DNA from: Lactifluus volemus
Lineage: Eukaryota > Basidiomycota > Agaricomycetes > Russulales > Russulaceae
NCBI GenBank assembly: GCA_022376515.1
Contig: WTXI01000069.1
Coordinates: forward strand, 62,001 to 126,000
DNA: 64,000 nt
Direction: 5' to 3'
Part shown: positions 1-9,759 of the stretch, piece by piece
Position numbering within the stretch: the stretch's first letter is position 1
Layout: each line of letters starts with the position of its first letter
Position numbers and translations under genes: made by a program
The notes under the pieces: generated by a model
What the model was told of the DNA's origin: nothing
What the model saw: only the letters and a program-made list of their open reading frames with translations
The model's database searches: none

Positions 1-1627
1 ACACACCAAGTCGGTCGCATCTATTTCATTCTCACCAGACGGGGAACGTATCGCATCGGCCTCTTATGATGACACGATTCGGGTGTGGGATGCCACAACA
101 GGACAGATTGTAGCGGGCCCATTTACTGGACACACCAAGTCGGTGGTATCTGTTACATTCTCACCAGACGGGGAGCGTATTGCATCGGCCTCTTTTGATC
201 GCACGATTCGGGTGTGGGATGCCAAAACAGGACAGATTGTAGCGGGCCCATTTACTGGACACACCCATTCGGTCAGATCTGTTGCATTCTCACCAGACGG
301 GGAGCGTATCGCATCGGGCTCTTATGATCACACGATTCGGGTGTGGGATGCCACAACAGGACAGATTGTAGCGGGCCCGTTTACTGGACACGCCAGTTTG
401 GTTATGTCTGTTGCATTCTCACCAGACGGGGAGCGGATCGCATCGGCCTCCTTTGATTGCACGATTCGGGTGTGGGATGCCACAACAGGACATATTGTAG
501 CGGGCCCATTTACTGGACACACCGAGAAGGTCGCATCTGTTGCATTCTCGCCAGATGGGGAGCGTATCGCATCGGCCTCGGATGATCGCACGATTCGGGT
601 GTGGGATGCCACAACAGGACAGATTGTAGCGGGCCCATTTACTGGACACACCCATTCGGTCGTATCTGTTACGTTCTCACCAGACGGGGAGCGTATTACA
701 TCGGCTTCGGATGATCACACGATTCGGGTGTGGGATGCCACAACAGGACAGATTGTAGCGGGCCCTGGACACACCAAATTGGTCACATCTATCGCCTTCT
801 CACCAGACGGGGAGCGGATCGCATCGGCCTCTTATGATCGCACGATTCGGGTGTGGGATGCCAGAACAGGACAGATTTTAGCGGGCCCATTTACTGGCGA
901 CACCGATTCAGTCAGATCTATTGCATTCTCACCAGACGGGGAGCGTATCGCATCGACCTCGGAAGATGGCAAGATTCGGGTGTGGGATGCCACAACAGGA
1001 CAGATTTTAGCGCGCCCATTTCCTGGACACACCAACTCGGTCATATCTGTTGCATTCTCACCAGATGGAGAGCGGATCGCATCGGCTTCGAATGATGACA
1101 CGATTTGTGTGTGGGATGCCACAACAGGACATGTTGTAGCGGGCCCGTCTACTGGACACACCAATATGGTCATATCTGTTGCATTCTCACCAGATGGGGG
1201 GCGTATTGCATCAGCCTCGCATGATCACACGATTCGGGTGTGGGATGCCACAACAGGACAGATTGTAGTGGGCCCATTTACTGGACACACCGATTCGGTC
1301 ATATTTGTTGCATTCTCACCAGACGGGGAGCGTATAGCATCGGCCTCTTCTGATCGCACGATTCGGGTGTGGGATGCCAAAACAGGACAGATTGTAGCGG
1401 GCCCATTTCCTGGACACGCCTCTTTCTTCAAATCTGTTGCATTCTCACCAGATGGAGAGCATATCGCATTTGGCTCAGATGATCACACGATTCGGGTGTG
1501 GGATGTCACAACAGGACAGATTGTAGCGGGCCCATTTACTGGACACACCAGTTGGGTCACATCTGTTGCATTCTCACCAGATGGGGGGTGTATCGCATCG
1601 GCCTCAGGTGATCACACAATTCGGGTG
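1..1627 (+). repeat. 129-bp tandem WD40-coding repeats of NLR-A (13 units)
   Basis: The period is 129 bp (43 codons). Nucleotide identity between units is high throughout; differences concentrate in the two codons after GHT and in the codons around the conserved Asp (S-x-D-x-T). Because the period is a multiple of three, the antisense strand is also open for long stretches; those antisense frames are not genes. Confidence 0.9.
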
Positions 1628-1978
1628 ACGAACACAAAGTTAGTATCACATATTTACGAATGTTAGATGACTTATCTTGATCCTAGATCCTGGGATGCCA
1701 CAACTGGACATATTGCCTCAGCTTCAGACAACGGCACAATTCATGTGAAGACCGCGACCAGGGCCAAAAATATTAAGAATCAATTTACAGACCAACCCTT
1801 AATCGATAGTGACGGTTGGTTATGTGGAGGGGAGAATGAACTTGTGCTTTGGATTCCCGAGCTACATAGGCCATGCCTTCATAGACCCAGCACTATCTGG
1901 ATTGCAGGCAAACATGAGACACGGCTTGATCTCTCAAATTTTGCTTATGGATCAAATTGGGCTACTAGTACATTATGA
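2..1978 (+). pseudogene. NLR-A: 3' part of a NACHT-WD40 (HET-E-like) gene, 5' truncated by the window, interrupted near the 3' end
   Basis: The frame is open from base 2 to a TAG at 1664-1666 and encodes 13 near-identical 43-residue WD40 units (core FSPDGERIASAS..D.TIRVWD). From 1667 the same frame resumes with a C-terminal tail almost identical to the tail of NLR-B (DGWL, LWIPELHR, STIWIAGKHETRLDLSNFAY). Compared with NLR-B, 63 nt (1628-1690) are inserted between the RV and WD of the last unit, and they carry the stop. Removing 1625-1666 as a 42-nt GT-AG intron would restore the frame with about eight extra residues, so this may be an intron rather than a lesion. One repeat (about 765) lacks two codons of the PFTGHT motif. 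By family knowledge the propeller is the ligand-recognition part of a STAND regulator. The NACHT and N-terminal parts lie left of the window. Confidence 0.8.
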
Positions 1979-2330
1979 CAATTTATCTAAATTTGTATGC
2001 AAGATAGCTTGACTTTTGTCCTGCTTTGTTAGACCGAACCGTGACCATCCTACCACTCACGAGAATCGTATACTCAATGAAAGAGAGGTCAAACGTCAAG
2101 GGTTTGATTCCCTTTCTTGGCTGGGATGTATCTCTGGTTCTGTGTGAGCTTTCCTCGTCAGATTTTCCCTCCTTCTGGACTGTAACATAGATAGTAATCG
2201 GATTTCCGCTCACACTGCCTCGTGCCTGAACTGGGATTAAAGGACGTGACGAATGACTGTGACGAGACGCGTCGAACATGTGACCGACGCATGTATATGT
2301 GTACATCAACTTATCAGCCCGGGGGGGGTG
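1979..2330 (+). repeat. 3' flank of NLR-A, duplicated at 15261-15545 (and partly at 8130-8222)
   Basis: After the NLR-A stop the DNA matches the region after NLR-B: a CAATTTATCTAAAT start, a GACCGAACCGTGACCAT block, an AACGTCAAGGGTTT block, then GGACGTGAC and GAACATGTGACCGACGC. In the NLR-B copy this runs directly into the start codon of a condensin relic; here it runs into unrelated sequence. It marks the edge of a segmental duplication that carried the NLR gene together with its 3' neighbour's leader. Confidence 0.7.
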
Positions 2331-3282
2331 TCCAGCTAGTCCAACACCCACCCAAGTGGGTCTTCCTTTCGCTCAATTATTCATCCATATGGATTCTCTT
2401 CCTAATTAGTAGTGTTTCTCTTTGTCATCATCATCCATGCCATCCACCTAATCCTTCCTCAACGGGCTGAGCAGCTCTTAGGCGTTCTATCCCCTGCCAC
2501 GCTGTCCCAAACTGGTATCTCGCGCCTTCATCCATGCAATCCATCCACCCTCATTTTTTTGGTCTAAAGAGTCCATCCGGTCACGGAGCTACGTGGCGAC
2601 GACTGGACATACAATCATAATAACCATTTTCGTTCATGGTTCGGCAGACTAGATGAGAGACACTCAGAATGCGGGATCGCTCAAAGGAGCTCGTGGAACT
2701 TCTCGCCGATGTCGATGGAATTCGTCAGGAGCTATGTAGCGATGGCCTCATGAATTCATTTATGTGGCGCATGACGAAATTGGCGAATCCTATCCGTGAG
2801 TCCATGTCGTCGATCGTCCTTCAAATCGGTACAAGCACGATAAGTCACCCACTGCCCGTGAGGGGGAATGGATGTCCGGTTCTGTGTGTGTGCCCCGCAC
2901 CTTATCTTCATCTCGCTTGCATTGATCTCTTTGAAAGAGGGCCCTTTTATGCAGGCACCGACGATCCGGAGGAATAGCGCGACAATGGAGTCGATAATGA
3001 TCTAACGACGGTAACAAAACAACCCCAACGGCGAGCTGTCATGTCACACACCGGAAAGTTTGCGAAAAGAAGGCAAGCATACAGATAGATGGTGGGGGTG
3101 AACTTTCAGGCTTGCCGAGCGCCTTCAGAAGGGAAATGTCCGGACGGTAGCATGTAGACTAAGCGAAAGCGAAGACCAGAGTTCCCCCGAAAGTGTACAT
3201 TCATACCGTGAAAGAGGGCGATTAGGGCAACGGTTAACAGAAACTGGCAGGAAGGAAGCAACGTGATACTGTAGGTCGTAGA
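2331..3282. other. No recognised gene; one short plus-strand frame
   Basis: The longest sensible frame is 2669-2977 (+), about 102 codons. Its first 20 residues (RDRSKELVELLADVDGIRQE) vaguely resemble the last helix of an ENTH domain, but no other part of such a domain is visible, so no function is assigned. There are homopolymer runs and no RNA gene or repeat structure that can be named. Confidence 0.3.
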
Positions 3283-4402
3283 CTACATGGCGAACCCACG
3301 GATATCTCCAACCTTCAAGTTCTGAGGATCATCGACAGTGACCGTAAACGCAGGTAATAAGCTGATTTCCTTCTCTTTTGACGGACCTGTCTGAGGCTTG
3401 AGCACCCACGAGCTTGTTAACGCCGATACGTCGTAGAAAATTGGTCGTGGACATACTAGTGACTTATGATCGTTGTCATTGACATCTCCCTCCTGTGCAG
3501 AGCTAACCCTCAACGTATGCTCAAACAAACATACACTGTGCGCCACTGGTACCCCAGCCACCAAACCTTTCCCCACCCAACGCAAGACTAGCGAACGAGG
3601 TAATTGGAGGCTGATCGGGGGGAGTGCCGGTGAATATGATGCGATGGGAGTCGCTAACTGTTACAGATGGAGAGCTGTAAGGGGCATGAAAGGGTGGATG
3701 TGAGGTTTGTTGGCGTAGCGATAGTCGCACTAAGGATGATGGCGAAGGAGATGGCAGACTTGTATTTTCTGTGGGCTGAGTGGGGACGCCGTATGTGGGC
3801 GTGAGGGGGAAGGAGAGTGCGTTAGAGCGGCTCGCAGGTGGGGATGGGATAGAGGGAAGGGTTGGAGGAGCAATTTTTGGAGGAACTGGCTCAGAAACTG
3901 GCTCACTGAGGGGGGGGGGGGGGGGGGGGGATGCTGAGTAGACGACTGGGAGAAGTTTTATGGTGGGTCTGTCTCTACACTTTTCTTTAAACTGGGATAC
4001 CCATGAGGTGATGGGTTTTGTTGCTTCCGCGCGCTTGATGTTCTTCCTCCGACCATTGACCGGTTGGCGCTGGTGCGTCGGTTTGTGCTTCTGTGTACTA
4101 GTAATTGTTGCCGCTATGTTTGAACCGTCAGAGGGCCTGTAAAATTCATCAGAGCCATCATGCAAATTGGCAGTATCATACCTGCGGCGCACATGCCGGA
4201 CTATGCTGCCCGAGCACAGCCGCGATTGTCTGTACATGTGCGAGCCGTAGCTGCTGGTGGTGCTGACGATGCATCTCGGCTCAGCGGGACATGTGGACAG
4301 GTAGAACGCAGCTGCTCTGCAGCGCCAGAAAGAATTGCTGGATCTGCGCTTCATGTTGTCGATAATCTTTCGGGACAATGGAAAAGTCCGTGTGGACGTC
4401 AT
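3283..4402 (-). pseudogene. Relic of a sorting-nexin-like (Vps5/SNX1 type) N-terminal region
   Basis: Reading the minus strand, an open frame (4402-3521, 293 codons) is rich in Ser and Pro and contains a poly-Pro run. An overlapping frame (3585-3283) ends with LLPAFTVTVDDPQNLKVGD followed by IRGFAM. That ending resembles the first strand of the PX domain of Vps5-type sorting nexins (P-F-x-I-x-V-x-D-P-Q-K-V-G-D). The PX domain does not continue in any frame, and the two frames disagree, so this is a fragment. A GT donor directly after the last codon (GTAGTC) could be the remains of an intron boundary. Parts of the same sequence recur, rearranged, at 8563-8990. The assignment rests on a short motif and the Ser/Pro-rich context. 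Confidence 0.35.
3910..3930. repeat. Run of 21 G (poly-C on the coding strand)
   Basis: A single uninterrupted G tract inside the sorting-nexin-like relic; on the minus strand it would encode seven prolines. Its length is prone to slippage and to assembly error. Confidence 0.95.
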
Positions 4403-5486
4403 CTTTCCCGCCTGCAGGCAATTGGGTAAGAGAGTCTGCGCACAAGCATTCGAGTTGTCAGTTGATGGCGAAATAAAGAGAGTTTTGGTACCTGAGGCCG
4501 ACTCCGAGTCTGGAAGTCGGTTGGAGTGGAATCCTTCGTCTGGCCATCGTCATCCCAGACCCACTTCGCCAGTTCGATCAGGCGAGGAAGAAAATGTCCT
4601 TGTTGAGCAAATCGGTCTGAATACAATCATCGCAGTAGGTCAACCGTCCGGCAACCGAGACGTATTGACTGCCAGTGCGACGCGGAAAGTCCGACTGTCG
4701 ATGGGACAGATGATATTTGGGATTTCTTGAGAAGGACGCTCGCGAACTTCGGCCTCGGAGAGGTCTTTCGACAGGGTTGGTTTGCTTCTAACTTACCACG
4801 ATGCGGCGCGGGGAAGAAAAAGGTGTTTGTCGATTGGAGAAGTGCGAGGCACAGGACAACGGGACGAATCCGGTTGCACGATGACATAACCACCCCAAGC
4901 CCCTTGGCCTAAATTATCCACGTAAGTGCCCAATGTCACTGCCCTTCGCAGGCGCCGCGCCCAAATAACATAACCGGGTCAATTATTGTACTGGATGATG
5001 AGAAACATGAAAAGGCGTGACATCTCATCCACTCGTAGATCATCCAGATTCATAGATCTCAGCCCTTGCTGCGGAATATTCAGAGCTCGAATTGGAACTG
5101 GTTAGCTCGGGCCCACAACGCGTGCGCTGCCCGCATATGAGCTCGAGTTTCCCCGCATACAGTGGTTCATCCTGGTCACTGCGTTGGGTGTTTGCGATTG
5201 ATTTTACCCGCAGAATCCGACCCTTATACGTGTTTGAAAAGATGACCCTTGTTCTGCTTTATAGACGTTCATTTTACCATACACCAATCCTAGCCCGGTG
5301 CGGCCCTTCACGAGGACTCGGATGTTTGTTCTTAGAATATACACTCTATAGCGCAAAATGTCTACATGTAACAAAGACATGCTCAGTTGCGTAAATTGGT
5401 CCAATTAACATGGCTTGGTGGCTGGGTTAAGTAAAATGTATTTAAAGTGGGGAGGGTCGACGACGGCGGGCGATCGCCCGACGCGT
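4403..5486. other. No recognised gene
   Basis: Short frames exist on both strands (minus 4399-4626 and 4627-4893; plus 4335-4730) but none shows a domain or motif I recognise. The minus-strand ones abut the sorting-nexin-like relic and could be remains of its 5' exons. From about 4960 the DNA is A+T richer and holds nothing I can name. Confidence 0.3.
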
Positions 5487-6560
5487 TTAGCCGTGGTCCT
5501 CTGGGAGCCGGCGTCGGGGCCGGACGCATGCTCGTGTTTCTTCGATGAACTTCGTTAGCGCTTCCCCACCCTTTCTCATCCCGAAGAGAATGTTGGGTGA
5601 TAGCGTGGGTGAGGTCGCTTTGAGGATGCGTTCGCGTGCCGCCCTGAAGCGTGGGCAGTGGATAATGACGTGACTGGGGATCTGGATGACTATCAGCCCA
5701 CACTGGCAGTCGTGCGCGGTCGGGTGGGCGGGGCCGGTGTCTCGCGTTGCAACTCGCCTGTGAAGGCGTGTTCCGTGAGTGATCCGATGGCTGTGCAAAA
5801 GGTTGGCTAGGCGGAGTTGGCAATGCCCAGCATAAAGTCTGGAGGTTGGCCGGAAGGAGATCGGTGGAGGGCGCGGTAGGCCGGAGCTATTATGGTGGGG
5901 GCCGGGTCTGTTGTAGCCGCCGCCGCTTCGGTCGCGATTTCTTGGAGACATTTCAGGAGTCTGAAGCTAGCTGAGCCCGGGACCCTACGTATCGAGACCG
6001 AAGTGGCGGGATGTGTAAAGAGGATGTCTGCGATTGTATCGCAGACGACTTTGGACGCGGCTGCGTCACGATTGTCGTGCCTGTCGGTGATCTGACACCA
6101 AGAGATTGTACGTGATTACAGATTGGACGTGGGAGGTAAATAGTAGCTGGCTTCTGGCCATTTCGACTGCATCTGCCAGAGCTTGGAAGGTCGCGTCTCT
6201 ATGCGAGGCCGCTGGGCCGAGGATGGTGGGCTGTGTGACGAGTTCTTGTCATTGATTGAAACCAATCGAGGCCCCGGTCCAGGGATCTATTCCTGCACGG
6301 GTTGGGGCCCATCGCCACTGCAATAAATCGCCAGGTGGTCATTTTGCTCGTAATGCCTTTTTTGAGATAGGTTTCATTAGGCGTTTCCGTTCGGCTCCTC
6401 GTGTATGATCGTGTAGCGATCTCTCGGGGAGGGTTGCATCTGTGCCACGGGGGCGGTCTAGCATAGGGGGAACCCGGCAGTCGTGGGAGAGGCGGCTCAA
6501 GCGGCGGATGCATGTGTCCGGCTAGCGTGGCGTGGCTGGGTAGGCAGAGGGATGACACTT
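5487..6560 (-). pseudogene. LINE (non-LTR retrotransposon) relic: RNase H and C-terminal CCHC region
   Basis: On the minus strand about 6210-6090 encodes FQALADAVEMARSQLLFTSH and then VSDHRQARQ, the pattern of an RNase H domain of Tad1-like fungal LINEs. Around 5700-5490 another frame gives RLYAGHCQLRLANLL, a CQCGL...HVIIHCPRF zinc-like Cys/His motif and a closing segment GMRKGGEALTKFIEETRA, the usual C-terminus after the RNase H. The two parts lie in different frames, so the copy is frameshifted. There is no reverse transcriptase domain; this is the 3' end left by 5' truncation and decay. Family assignment is from remembered pattern. Confidence 0.6.
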
Positions 6561-6798
6561 CCCCTATCGGCGCGCCACTGGCAGCCTATGGGAGGGAAGT
6601 GCGAGTATGCGGATGGCCGCTCGAGTGGCCCAGCTTTTGTAGGCGGTTCTGGGGGGAATGGTAGTCAGCCCCCATGCCTCCTCTGGTTCATAATTAGACG
6701 CTGCCAAGGGGAAGCGCCCTTCACGTGCATCCCGCATTTGGGTCACAGTTAGGTTGCTTAGCCCCGGGCCTTTGCCCGTCTCTTATATCATAACCACC
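6561..6798. other. Spacer without recognised content
   Basis: Below 300 bases between the LINE relic and the DUF1769 relic; no motif seen. Confidence 0.4.
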
Positions 6799-8028
6799 AT
6801 GTCCCTTCCTAATGCCACGCCTACGTCTTGTAGCTGGTCCATCCCTAGACGCACTCGTGCCCATCTAGACCAACTCTGACGTGCCACACACCGTTGTGTC
6901 GGATGCCTTTGAGGGGCAGATTCTTGCGTATATCAAAGACTTTACAGACGAGCAAGGCAACACTTTGCACAACGAGTACTTTGGCCGCAAGGATAGAAAG
7001 GACATCACTTGGAGTATACAGGTTCAGGATATGTCGTTCTCCACTGCGGAAACCGGTCCCCTTAACCCGTGAGTGTGGCATGCTCAAGCCGTTTTCTCCG
7101 CCCGACATCGGCCGACGATGTGCTTTTCGGTAACCATCCATTGAAACTTCCCAGGGGTTCGGGTGCCGCACTCAAGTTCGCGCAGTAAGCCGACAAGGGT
7201 TACTCCCTTGACGTCACTTTTGATCCCCTTGACAAGCTTTGTGGACCCGACGTTGGAACACGACTTGTCGTCGAGCACAAAGCCATGAGCCCTTTCCCCA
7301 CTCGTATCGACGATGCCGCATTTTGTGCACACGCGCCTCCCAGCCTTGTCTCGAACCTCCGCCACCACCACACATGGAGTACACGAACGACTCGGACCAC
7401 AGTCGTCATTGCCAAAACAGCGGCACATTATCGACCGCGAAGGCTGGTCGCCCTTTCCACCTCCGCAGTCGCTCCGATGACACGAAGCAGTTGCATCAAA
7501 CTCTGAGAAGCTCACCATCCCACTCGCATTCACATTCACCCTCCCCTCGCCTACACCGTCCCTTCTCTTCCACTCCCGCAATGCTTCCTCCCCGGGAGTG
7601 GCTTCCCCTGACCCTAACAACTTGGAGCCGCCACCGCCACTGGCCTCGGGCACGGCGGTAGGAGGGTTGACCGAGGCACTGCAAGACTTGCGTACTGCGG
7701 ACCGTCGACGCGCCTACTTTCGTGATACATCCCATCGTCGCGAGCTCATATTTGGACCCGAGGTGCGGCACACGTTGTGGCCCAGTAAAACCAGTTTTTT
7801 TGTTGACGTAATATATATAAATAGGACGTGTTCACGACCGACTTTTGCTACGGCTATATAGTCACGCCGACGCTGTCGCTGCAATTTCCCGGCGGCATCT
7901 CTTTCGACATGATGCGTTACTGGGATGGCCAGCCGGTCCGCTTCACGTGCTGTGAACGCAAGTCTGAAGGAGATAACGGTGCCAAGGATTCGGACACCCC
8001 GTGGGTCGTGTTCTGTGGTGCGTCATGA
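6799..8028 (+). pseudogene. DUF1769 (UPF0590-like) gene relic
   Basis: Pieces of this conserved fungal protein appear in order on the plus strand: MSLPN at the ATG (6799), LRLVAGPSLDALVPI shortly after in another frame and ended by TAG, then VPHTVVSDAFEGQILAYIKD (6881 onward), RFLRPTSADDVLFGN (about 7090), LPRGSGAALKFAQ followed by TAA, RRRAYFRDTSHRRELIFGPE (about 7705-7762) and DVFTTDFCYGYI..LQFPGGISFDMMRYWDG (7825 onward). A 62-nt intron 7763-7824 (GTGCGG..ATAG) joins the last two pieces in frame, so part of the old gene structure survives. At least three stops or frameshifts break the rest. The cellular role of DUF1769 proteins is not known to me. Confidence 0.7.
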
Positions 8029-8099
8029 TTGAACTCATTCTAGACGAGGAGCAATCGCGACTTCAGTCGCCACCTTGAACGGGCCCGAAGTTACTTGCC

Positions 8100-8562
8100 A
8101 TCGTAGTTCTGTCCAATAGGTCCCGCATAACTCATGTACTTAAAGGACGTGACGCGTGACTATGACTACATATGTGACCAACGCACGTCTTGGGACTGGC
8201 AACAACAGCCAACGACTGACAGATGGCGAGTGTGTTACAAACCCCTTTCAGCCTCCATATATTCTATATCCAATGTCGGATAAGTGAGAAACGACAATGT
8301 GCAACCTCACAACTACTAAGATCCTCCGCTCATCGTTTATTACAGAGGCTATCGAGCCATGGCAGAGCCTTTCAAGCCGTCACATCTCCAAATACATCTT
8401 GCGTCATTTTCTCAAATGCACCATGTCGTGCCCGCTATCTTGAAGAACAAACTACTGGACGATACTATGTCTGGCTTTCCCGCAGAGGTCAATGCCGCCG
8501 CGCACATCAATCAATCACAAAGACCAGCAGACCCCTTATCCGCTGGGCTCAGCAAAGCTTGT
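8100..8562 (+). pseudogene. Condensin subunit 1 N-terminal relic, copy 1
   Basis: The leader (AACTCATGTACTTAAAGG, then GGACGTGAC and GGGACTGGCAACAACAGCC) matches the leader of the longer condensin relic at 15455-15545. It leads to ATGGCGAGTG at 8223 and then to sequence matching the second exon of copy 2: SFITEA, KNKLLDDTMSGFPAEVNAAA and the DIDHEDQQT region, now split over three frames. At about 8562 the match stops and sorting-nexin-like sequence starts. Non-functional. Confidence 0.6.
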
Positions 8563-8990
8563 CCGCGGAAGTAACAAAACCCATCACCTCCTCGGCATCC
8601 ACCATAAAACTTCTCCCAGTCGTCGACTCAGCATTTTGTCTGAATCTCGGGAGAACTCACCCCAAAAAGTTGAGTTTCACTGTGGCTGTACTCGGCACCA
8701 AAGTAGAAAAAGCAATTGGTGGCTAGTTACCCGGTCCTCATAAAAGCCGCATCTGCAAAAGCGAGAAAGGTTAGAAGCGCATGACCATAGGCAGGGTTCG
8801 ACATCCCAGCTACCAAACCTTTCCCCACCCAACGCAAGACTGGTGAACGAGGCTGAGTGAGGACGCCAGATGTGGGCGTGAGCGGAAGGAGAGAGCGTTA
8901 GAGCGGAGCTCGCAGGTGGGGATGAGATGGAGGGAAGAATTGGAGGAGCAATTCTGGTGGAACTGGTTCAGAAACTGGATCACTGAGGGG
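8563..8990. pseudogene. Rearranged pieces of the sorting-nexin-like relic
   Basis: About 8570-8640 (+) reads EVTKPITSSASTIKLLPVVDSA, which equals the minus-strand sequence near 3930-4010. About 8810-8990 then matches 3550-3600 and 3780-3910 in the same orientation as the plus strand there. The two pieces are therefore inverted relative to each other compared with the 3.3-4.4 kb copy. Confidence 0.5.
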
Positions 8991-9013
8991 AGCGCGTCGA
9001 CAATCAGCTCGTA

Positions 9014-9492
9014 CTAAATTTTGCGCTCGCGTGCCATGTTGACCACCTTCCTTCTCTCCGCGGCGGCCCACGAACTGGTCATGGCCGTAGTCACAAAGAT
9101 GATCAAGTGCGCCCCAGCCAAACCTCCCTCTTTGTCATTTGTGAAAAGATTAATTTGTTCGAACGTGGAAACAGATTGCATATTTTTACGCTGCAACTCA
9201 TCCAGATTCCCATGATCGCTGTTGCACTCGCTAGCGATCAAGCATAAAAAGTTCATGGGCAACGCGATGATCTGGTTGGCGCTGTAGGCGGGGTTCCCTT
9301 TATTGTGCATAGGATACGTCTTTTACTGATACTTTGCCTCGTGTTGGGCTTTATCATTCGGGGATCGTAAAGTACGGTATCTTGGTAATAACGTTTTGAA
9401 AAAGGCGCCTTGTCTTTATTCAAGCGCGAAGTGGTCAGACTCGGAAGCTCGTGACTCGAGTTAACCCGAGAACATATGCTATCGATCATCAC
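9014..9492 (-). other. Open frames of unknown identity
   Basis: Two overlapping minus-strand frames (9492-9253 and 9310-9014, 79 and 98 codons) could be read as one broken protein. No domain is recognised. This may be another gene fragment like those around it. Confidence 0.25.
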
Positions 9493-9543
9493 AAACGTGA
9501 CCTTGCCGCCCGATGAGCGTGAGATGGCGCAAACAACGTGCCC

Positions 9544-9622
9544 TTAGGCACCGTTCGGATGGGCTGCTAATGCTGACAGACCGGTCTGTCAGCAATTAGC
9601 AGGCCATCCGAATGGGGCCTAA
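9544..9622. mobile_element. 79-bp near-perfect palindrome, MITE-like (PIF/Harbinger-type ends)
   Basis: Two arms of about 40 nt pair around the centre 9582/9583 (GACAGACC|GGTCTGTC) with three mismatches and one indel. The outer ends read TTAGGCACCGTTCGGATGG and its near complement CCATCCGAATGGGGCCTAA. The TTA/TAA border and GG-C-CC-G-TTCGG ends resemble PIF/Harbinger elements, where TTA or TAA is the target site. There is no internal coding sequence. Confidence 0.6.
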
Positions 9623-9759
9623 GAAGGCATAATGCCGGCACAGGCAAGGGCACATGGTTACCTCAAGGCTCAACAACTCCCGCTCGTCTTTCTCTTTCTT
9701 ACTCTCTTCAAAAGCTACCCAGATGACCCCGGATCCGTACGCCAAAGTCTCCTATCCCG

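Noticed and set aside
64..1431. Long minus-strand frames across the WD40 array with a repeated MCPVNGPATICPV motif
   Set aside because: They are the antisense of 129-bp WD40 repeats; the period is divisible by three so the opposite strand stays open. The same occurs in the other three arrays.
2669..2977. ENTH/epsin gene
   Set aside because: Only one helix-like stretch resembles the family; the conserved core is absent.
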